Assembly (NCBI GenBank): GCA_041908165.1
Contig: JAYRFV010000136.1
Span: 1 to 64,000 of the forward strand
DNA from: JACQZU01 sp041908165
GTDB lineage: Bacteria > Acidobacteriota > Holophagae > Holophagales > Holophagaceae
DNA: 64,000 nt
Direction of reading: 5' to 3'
The notes beneath the pieces were generated by a model, which saw only the letters and a list, made by a program, of their open reading frames with translations, made no database searches and was not told the origin of the DNA. Numbering within the stretch: the first letter of the stretch is position 1; each line of letters begins with the position of its first letter. The position numbers were made by a program, and so were the translations under genes. Of this stretch, positions 59,301 to 64,000 are shown piece by piece.

Positions 59301-60085
59301 TGGTGTTCCTGCCCCAGGCCTTCCCGCCCGCGGAGTACCGGCTGGTCTCGCTGGTGGCGGAGGACCCCGTCCAGGAGGCCAAGCGCCTGCGCTACGCCGA
59401 GCGCTGGTACGAGGCCACCCAGGTGTACCGCCGGTACCTCCAGGAGAATCCGGGCGGGCCGCGCTCCTCCGAGGTCCGCTTCTGGCTCGCCAGCACCCTG
59501 CAGCAGGACCAGCGCTGGGACGACGCCGCGGCCGCCTACACCGAATTCCTGCAGAAGCATCCCGACGAGCGCCTGCTCGGCAAGGAGGCCCGGCTCAACC
59601 GGATCCAGTGCTGGGGCATCCGCCAGGGGCAGAACCCCCAAGCCACCCCCGGGCTGCTGAATGCCCTCGAGGACCCGACCGCCGAGGTCCGCGTCTCGGC
59701 CGCCCTGCAGCTCGCCAAGGTCGGCGAGCGCCGGGCGGTCCCCTCCCTGCAGGCCGGGCTCGGGCTCGCCCGCTACTCCGAGGCCTGCCGGCTGGCCCTG
59801 CTCGCCCTGGGCCAGCAGCCCGACACCCAGGCCCTGCCCGCCGCCGGCCGCTTCCTGGTGCTGAAGATCCGGAACCGCAGCAAGCCCGACGAGGTCACCG
59901 TGCGCATCGCCCTGGGCCTGGCCCGGGCGGTCACCAGCTACCTTTCCGAAGAGCAGCTGCGGCAGATGAACCGGAAGGGCTTCGACACCCAGAACCTGAT
60001 GGACCAGGCGCTGTCCTCGCCGAAGGGCTCGGAACTGTTCTCGGTCGAGGACAAGGACAGCAGCATCCGCCTCTACGTGGAGTAG
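59300..60085 (+). CDS. TPR/HEAT-repeat protein
   Basis: 261 residues. TPR-type helices in the first third (ERWYEATQVYRRYLQENPG, WDDAAAAYTEFLQKHP) and then a HEAT-like stretch (LNALEDPTAEVRVSAALQLAKVG). The ATG at 59300 shares its A with the stop of the anti-sigma gene. Part of the ECF module; function unknown. Confidence 0.7.
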   Translation: MVFLPQAFPPAEYRLVSLVAEDPVQEAKRLRYAERWYEATQVYRRYLQENPGGPRSSEVRFWLASTLQQDQRWDDAAAAYTEFLQKHPDERLLGKEARLNRIQCWGIRQGQNPQATPGLLNALEDPTAEVRVSAALQLAKVGERRAVPSLQAGLGLARYSEACRLALLALGQQPDTQALPAAGRFLVLKIRNRSKPDEVTVRIALGLARAVTSYLSEEQLRQMNRKGFDTQNLMDQALSSPKGSELFSVEDKDSSIRLYVE

Positions 60086-60110
60086 CGGGGCCCGGTACCC
60101 TGGAAGGCCT

Positions 60111-61916
60111 ATGCCGTCGTTGAAGCGGTTCTTCCAGGACCACCTCCGGAGTCATCTGCCCCTGATCCTAGGGGGCTCCCTTCTGTTGACGCTGGCCGGG
60201 CTGTGCCAGGGGCTCATGGTCACCAGCCTCAAGTTCGTCTTCGAGGAGAACCTCGGCATGGCCGCGCCGCAGGCGGCCGACAACCTCGCCCTCGCCGCCC
60301 AGGCCAAGGCCTGGCTGGTGGCCCACCTGCCCGCCAGCTCGGTGTTCCGCGAGTCCACCTACCTGGTGCCGGCGCTGATCGTCACGATCTTCCTCGTGAA
60401 GGGGGTGTTCACCTACAGCGGCACCCTGATCATGGTGCGCAGCGGGATCCGCGCCACCCAGGCGCTGCGCGAGCGCCTGTTCGCCCACTTCCTCGGCCAG
60501 GAACCGGCCTTCTTCCAGCAGCATCCGGTGGGCGAGCTGCTGCAGCGCTGCATCACCGACGTCGGCGCGGTCCAGGGCATCGCCTCCAACCAGCTGGCCG
60601 AGGCGGTGCGCGAGATCGCCATCGCCCTGGCCATGCTCGTCACCGTGCTGTGGATGGACTGGCGCCTGTCGCTGTCGCTGTTCATCGCCTTCCCCCTGGT
60701 GGTACTGCCGATCCGCAAGCTCAGCCGGCGCATCCGCAACGTCAACCACCGCAACATGGAGGCCACCGCCGGGCTGCTGCAGCGTCTCAAGGAGGTGTTC
60801 GCCAACGTCCGCGTGGTGCTCGGCTTCGCCCGCGAGGACTTCGAGGTGGCGCGCTTCCACCGTCAGCAGCACGAGCTGTTCCGGCTCGGGATGAAGTCGG
60901 CGCGGGCCTCGGCCATGAGCCACCCGATCATGGAGGTGGTCGGCGGGCTGCTGCTGGCAGGGCTGATCATCTACGCCAGCAAGGCCATCCAGCGGGGCGC
61001 CCTGTCCGGCCCCAACTTCTTCACCTACCTGATGGCGGTCTACGCCTTCTACGACCCGATCCGCCGGCTGACCAAGCTGAACAACGATGTCCAGCAGGCC
61101 CGCGCCAGCCTGGACAGGGTCTACGGGATGCTCGACCGGCGTTCGACCCTGGCGGTCCCGGCGGATCCGGTGGACGTCCCACGGCAGCCGCAGGTGCTGC
61201 GCTTCGAGGCGGTGGAATTCCACTACGACCCCCGGCACCCGGTGCTGCAGGGCATCGACCTGCAGGTGCGGCGCGGCGAGACGGTGGCCCTGGTGGGCGG
61301 CTCCGGCGGCGGCAAGACCACCCTGGTGAACCTGGTGCCGCGCTTCTTCGACCCGACCGGCGGCCGGGTCCTGCTCGATGGCACCGACCTTCGCGCCTTC
61401 GACCCGCGCGAGCTGCGCAGGCGGATCGGCGTGGTGACCCAGGAGACCCTGCTGTTCATGGACTCGATCCACGACAACATCGCCTACGGCAACCCCGCCC
61501 CTCGAGAGGCGGTGGTCGAGGCGGCGCGCCGGGCCCAGGCCCACGACTTCATCGCCGCCCTGCCGCGCGGCTACGACACCGCGCTCGCCGAGACCGGTTC
61601 CAGCCTCAGCGGCGGCCAGCGCCAGCGCCTGGCCATCGCCCGCGCGCTGCTGCAGGATCCGCCGATCCTGATCCTCGACGAGGCCACCAGCGCCCTCGAC
61701 AGCGAGAGCGAACGGGCGGTCCAGGAGGCCCTGGAAATCCTCATGCGCGACCGCACCACCCTGGTGATCGCCCACCGCCTGAGCACGGTCCAGCGCGCCA
61801 CCCGCATCTGCGTGCTCAAGCACGGCCGGGTGGCCGAGGAGGGCGGACACGAGCAGCTGCTGGCCCTGGGCGGCGAGTACGCCCGCCTGCACGCCCTGCA
61901 GTTCCGCGAGGCCTGA
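60111..61916 (+). CDS. MsbA-like ABC exporter
   Basis: 601 residues: six membrane helices in about 1-320 and an ATPase domain with Walker A GGSGGGKTT, Q-loop TQETLLF, signature LSGGQRQR and Walker B ILILDEATSALD. The layout matches homodimeric lipid A/lipid-linked oligosaccharide flippases. Its stop overlaps the queA start (TGATG). MsbA is essential for LPS export, but multidrug exporters look alike. Confidence 0.88.
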   Translation: MPSLKRFFQDHLRSHLPLILGGSLLLTLAGLCQGLMVTSLKFVFEENLGMAAPQAADNLALAAQAKAWLVAHLPASSVFRESTYLVPALIVTIFLVKGVFTYSGTLIMVRSGIRATQALRERLFAHFLGQEPAFFQQHPVGELLQRCITDVGAVQGIASNQLAEAVREIAIALAMLVTVLWMDWRLSLSLFIAFPLVVLPIRKLSRRIRNVNHRNMEATAGLLQRLKEVFANVRVVLGFAREDFEVARFHRQQHELFRLGMKSARASAMSHPIMEVVGGLLLAGLIIYASKAIQRGALSGPNFFTYLMAVYAFYDPIRRLTKLNNDVQQARASLDRVYGMLDRRSTLAVPADPVDVPRQPQVLRFEAVEFHYDPRHPVLQGIDLQVRRGETVALVGGSGGGKTTLVNLVPRFFDPTGGRVLLDGTDLRAFDPRELRRRIGVVTQETLLFMDSIHDNIAYGNPAPREAVVEAARRAQAHDFIAALPRGYDTALAETGSSLSGGQRQRLAIARALLQDPPILILDEATSALDSESERAVQEALEILMRDRTTLVIAHRLSTVQRATRICVLKHGRVAEEGGHEQLLALGGEYARLHALQFREA

Positions 61917-62977
61917 TGCGGCGTTCGGAGTTCGCCTTCGCGCTCCCCGAGGAGCTGATCGCCCAGCACCCCGCGCCGCAGCGCGACGCCAGCCGTCTGC
62001 TGGTGGTGGATCCCGGGACCGGCAGCGTCCGCCACCGCAGCGTCCGCGACCTGCCGGACCTGCTGGAACCCGGCACCCTGTGCGTGCCGAACGACGTGAA
62101 GGTCCGCCACGCCCGCCTGCACCTGCGCCGCCGCGGCGGCGGCGCCGGTGAGGCGCTGCTGCTGCGCGCCCTTCCCGACGGCGCCTTCGAGGCGATGGTT
62201 CGGCCCGGGACCCGGCTGCGGGAGGGGACGGCGGCCGCGGTGGTGCACCCGGAGACCGGCGACGCCCTCGCCGAACTGGAGATCCTGGCGATGCGGCCGG
62301 AGGGCCTGCGGACGGTGCGCGTCCACAGCGGGGGCCGGAGCCTCGGCTGGGACGAGGTCGACCGCATCGGCCGGCTGCCGCTGCCGCCCTACATCAAGCA
62401 CCTCGACGGTGCCGAGGACGAGGCCCGCTACCAGACCGTCTTCCACGGCCGGGAGGGCGAGGCGGTGGCGGCCCCGACCGCAGGCCTGCACTTCACGCCC
62501 GCCCTGCTCGACGCCCTGCGGCATCGCGGCTGCGGCTGGCATCCCCTGCGGCTGCACGTCGGACTCGGCACCTTCCGGCCGATGTCGGCCGAGGACCTGG
62601 ACGACCACGTCATGCACGAGGAGCGCTACGAGGTGCCGGCGGCCGCCGCGGCGGCCCTGGAGCCGGCGCTGCGCTCGGGCGCCCCGCCGGTGCTCGCCAT
62701 CGGCACCACCGCCCTGCGCAGCCTGGAGGCCGCCTGGGACGGCCAGCACCTGACCCCCACCGGGGCCACCCGGCTGTTCATCCGCCCCGGCTACCGGGCC
62801 CGCACCGCCCGCCAGCTGTTCACCAATTTCCACCTTCCGGAGAGCACCCTGTTCGTCCTGGTCTGCAGCCTGCTCGGGGTGGACTTCGCCAAGGCCTGCT
62901 ACGCCGAGGCCATCCGCGAGCGCTACCGGTTCTTCTCCTACGGCGACGCGATGCTGATCACCGGCTTCCGCGCGTGA
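61916..62977 (+). CDS. queA: S-adenosylmethionine:tRNA ribosyltransferase-isomerase
   Basis: 353 residues with FALPEELIAQHPAPQRDASRL, PLPPYIKH, APTAGLHFT and TNFHLPESTLF, all hallmark QueA segments. QueA converts preQ1-tRNA to epoxyqueuosine-tRNA. It is the last gene of the plus-strand run and ends before a converging gene. Confidence 0.96.
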   Translation: MRRSEFAFALPEELIAQHPAPQRDASRLLVVDPGTGSVRHRSVRDLPDLLEPGTLCVPNDVKVRHARLHLRRRGGGAGEALLLRALPDGAFEAMVRPGTRLREGTAAAVVHPETGDALAELEILAMRPEGLRTVRVHSGGRSLGWDEVDRIGRLPLPPYIKHLDGAEDEARYQTVFHGREGEAVAAPTAGLHFTPALLDALRHRGCGWHPLRLHVGLGTFRPMSAEDLDDHVMHEERYEVPAAAAAALEPALRSGAPPVLAIGTTALRSLEAAWDGQHLTPTGATRLFIRPGYRARTARQLFTNFHLPESTLFVLVCSLLGVDFAKACYAEAIRERYRFFSYGDAMLITGFRA

Positions 62978-63033
62978 GGTCCATCGGTCGCCCTGCCCAC
63001 GGTTCTGGGGCTGGCGGCTGGAGGGGAAAAAGG

Positions 63034-63055
63034 GGCGGGCCTGAAGCCTCCCGCC
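63034..63055. terminator. Possible bidirectional terminator
   Basis: GGCGGG and CCCGCC form a 6-base stem around a 10-base loop in the 90-base gap between queA and the converging DUF4870-like gene. An A5 run precedes it, which would read as U5 on the minus strand. The stem is short. Confidence 0.35.
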
Positions 63056-63067
63056 TCGGGCCGACCT

Positions 63068-63415
63068 TCAAAGGTACTCGACGAACTGGTGCAGGATCGG
63101 GATCCGGTGCTTCTTGCCCTTGGTGCCCTGCAGGACCGAGGCGGCGGACATCACGAGGCACCAGAGCAGCCAGAAGGGCAGGAGCAGGCGCACGGCCACG
63201 TAGCCGAAGATCGGGAACAGGCCCAGGAACAGGAGCGCCAGGGCGACGACCACCTCGGTGAAGGCAAGGAGAACCCCCTGCCGGGCGTGCCAGTGGAGTT
63301 CCTCGTCCTCGCGGGCGTGCAGGTAGGGCAGGAAGGCCCAGGGCCCGGCGTAGCAGAGGATCAGGTTCTTGAGTCGCTCCCCCTGGTAGAGGGGCGGCAC
63401 GGTGTCCAGGGTCAC
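63068..63415 (-). CDS. DUF4870/Tic20-like small membrane protein
   Basis: 115 residues. The first 35 residues hold NLILCYAGPWAFLPYL, then EELHWHARQGVLLAFTEV, and two membrane helices follow (VVVALALLFLGLFPIFGYVA, LLPFWLLWCLVM). The HARQG motif is the DUF4870 hallmark. The GTG start at 63415 follows GGAGG at 5 bases. A longer frame from an upstream ATG has no support. Confidence 0.75.
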   Translation of the reverse strand: MTLDTVPPLYQGERLKNLILCYAGPWAFLPYLHAREDEELHWHARQGVLLAFTEVVVALALLFLGLFPIFGYVAVRLLLPFWLLWCLVMSAASVLQGTKGKKHRIPILHQFVEYL

Positions 63416-63543
63416 GCCGACCTCCTCCACCCAGGATAGCCGCCCGTCCAGGCAATTGCCCCGCCCGGTCGCCCCCGGGAGCCGCCGGCTAAACCTCCCC
63501 GGGCGGCCGTGGTCTAATCCAGAACCCACCCGGAGCCACCCCC

Positions 63544-64000
63544 GTGAACCGATGGCGCACCCTGTCGAGCAGCCTGCCGGTCGTCCTGCTGGCCGCCCTG
63601 GCTTGCGGGGGTGGGGGTTCGGCGGGACCCGGGCCGGCCCCGCCCGCCGCCTGCCAGAACCCCCTGCCCACCCCGCTCGCCAGCCCCCGCTTCAGCACCG
63701 AGCTGCTGCCCATGTTCCAGGCCACCTGCGGCGGCGGCAGGGACGCGTCGAGCTGCCACGGCACCCTGACGATCCCGGCCGGGAAGTTCAGTTTCTTCAC
63801 CGAGGCCGGGCAGCGCAGCGCGGCCCAGGTGCACGCCGACCTGGTCAACGCGCCACCGAACAACGCACCGACCGGGCAGGGCTGGATGCGGATCAAGCCC
63901 GGCGACGTCAGCCGGTCCTGGCTGATCGAGAAGGTCAGCAGCGACCAGCCGGGTGGACTGGGCTACGGCGCCCGGATGCCCGCGGGCGCCCAGAACCTGT
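63544..64000 (+). CDS. Lipoprotein with Cys-rich outer domain (3' end beyond window)
   Basis: At least 152 residues from the GTG at 63544 (GGAG 8 bases upstream). The signal ends in the lipobox LAALAC with Cys21, followed by Gly-rich sequence. Later ATCGGGRDASSCHG and GWMRIKPGD resemble periplasmic lipoproteins with a cytochrome-c-like fold in acidobacteria and myxobacteria, but the haem motif CXXCH is absent (SSCHG only). No stop before the window edge. Confidence 0.65.
   Translation, partial: MNRWRTLSSSLPVVLLAALACGGGGSAGPGPAPPAACQNPLPTPLASPRFSTELLPMFQATCGGGRDASSCHGTLTIPAGKFSFFTEAGQRSAAQVHADLVNAPPNNAPTGQGWMRIKPGDVSRSWLIEKVSSDQPGGLGYGARMPAGAQNL

Noticed and set aside
63544..64000. Cytochrome c
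   Set aside because: There is SSCHG but no CXXCH haem motif in the visible part.

Overview
The window is a high-GC (roughly 70% by eye), tightly packed bacterial chromosome segment that is almost entirely a flagellin/flagellar-glycosylation and nucleotide-sugar island. The organism is Gram-negative: it has GDP-heptose-type sugar genes and an MsbA-like exporter. Very small flagellins, TPR-OGT (GT41) arrays, a DUF4388 protein and a Hanks-type kinase would fit an Acidobacteriota of the Holophagae type (Geothrix/Holophaga-like). That placement rests on general gene-content recall and was not checked against any database. No tRNA, rRNA, CRISPR array, IS element or integrase was recognised. No stretch longer than 300 bases lacks a gene; the longest gaps are 1290-1532, 26489-26677, 50239-50420 and 51900-52055.

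Layout. 1-1289 (-): a TrpC-like TIM barrel with several catalytic residues replaced, continuous with a histone-H1-like Lys/Ala/Pro tail that runs off the edge. 1533-2159 (+): upp. 2231-2975 (-): fliS and a YjfB-like motility gene with a good sigma-28-type promoter. 3029-12248 (-): nine translationally coupled genes: TPR-glycosyltransferase, mandelate-racemase-like enzyme, DJ-1/PfpI protein, GDP-fucose-synthase-like protein lacking its catalytic Tyr, cupin, HAD phosphatase, TPP-dependent E1 alpha and beta, and a B12-type radical SAM protein. I do not recognise this combination as a described pathway. 12403-17328 (+): SDR, HddC, HddA, an intact GDP-fucose-synthase-like enzyme and a ColD-like dehydratase in which His replaces the PLP lysine; together these suggest a deoxygenated GDP-heptose or hexose. 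17509-26488 (-): a 210-residue flagellin preceded by SDR, split transketolase, APH-like kinase, HAD, epimerase, GmhA-like isomerase, an inverted HldE-like fusion and another epimerase.

26650-42108 (+): the transferase array. There are four ORFs with five OGT domains and 4 to 14 TPRs per module, one ORF being a 1767-residue TPR-OGT-TPR-OGT fusion. A cassette of three methyltransferases and a radical SAM/SPASM-like protein sits in the middle. The first transferase starts at a C11 homopolymer that looks like a phase-variation switch. 42096-43800 (-): sugar-1-phosphate nucleotidyltransferase, GmhB and a DUF6165 protein. 43913-45379 (+): TPR-GT9-like protein. 45366-50238 (-): a flagellar filament cluster (second 210-residue flagellin, flaG, fliD, fliS, a FliT-like chaperone and the lysine methylase fliB).

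50421-64000 is more ordinary: a DUF4388/TPR protein divergent from a Ser/Thr kinase, then rnc, a HisA-like protein with the catalytic Asp replaced, an LRV/HEAT-like protein, a lipoprotein, an ECF sigma/anti-sigma pair, a TPR-HEAT protein, an MsbA-like exporter and queA; finally a DUF4870 membrane protein and a partial lipoprotein.

Working model (inference): the sugar genes make one or more unusual GDP-activated, probably heptose-derived, deoxy or branched sugars. Methyltransferases and radical SAM enzymes may decorate them. The TPR-OGT proteins recognise the two minimal flagellins through their TPRs and attach the sugar to Ser/Thr, while FliB methylates flagellin lysines.
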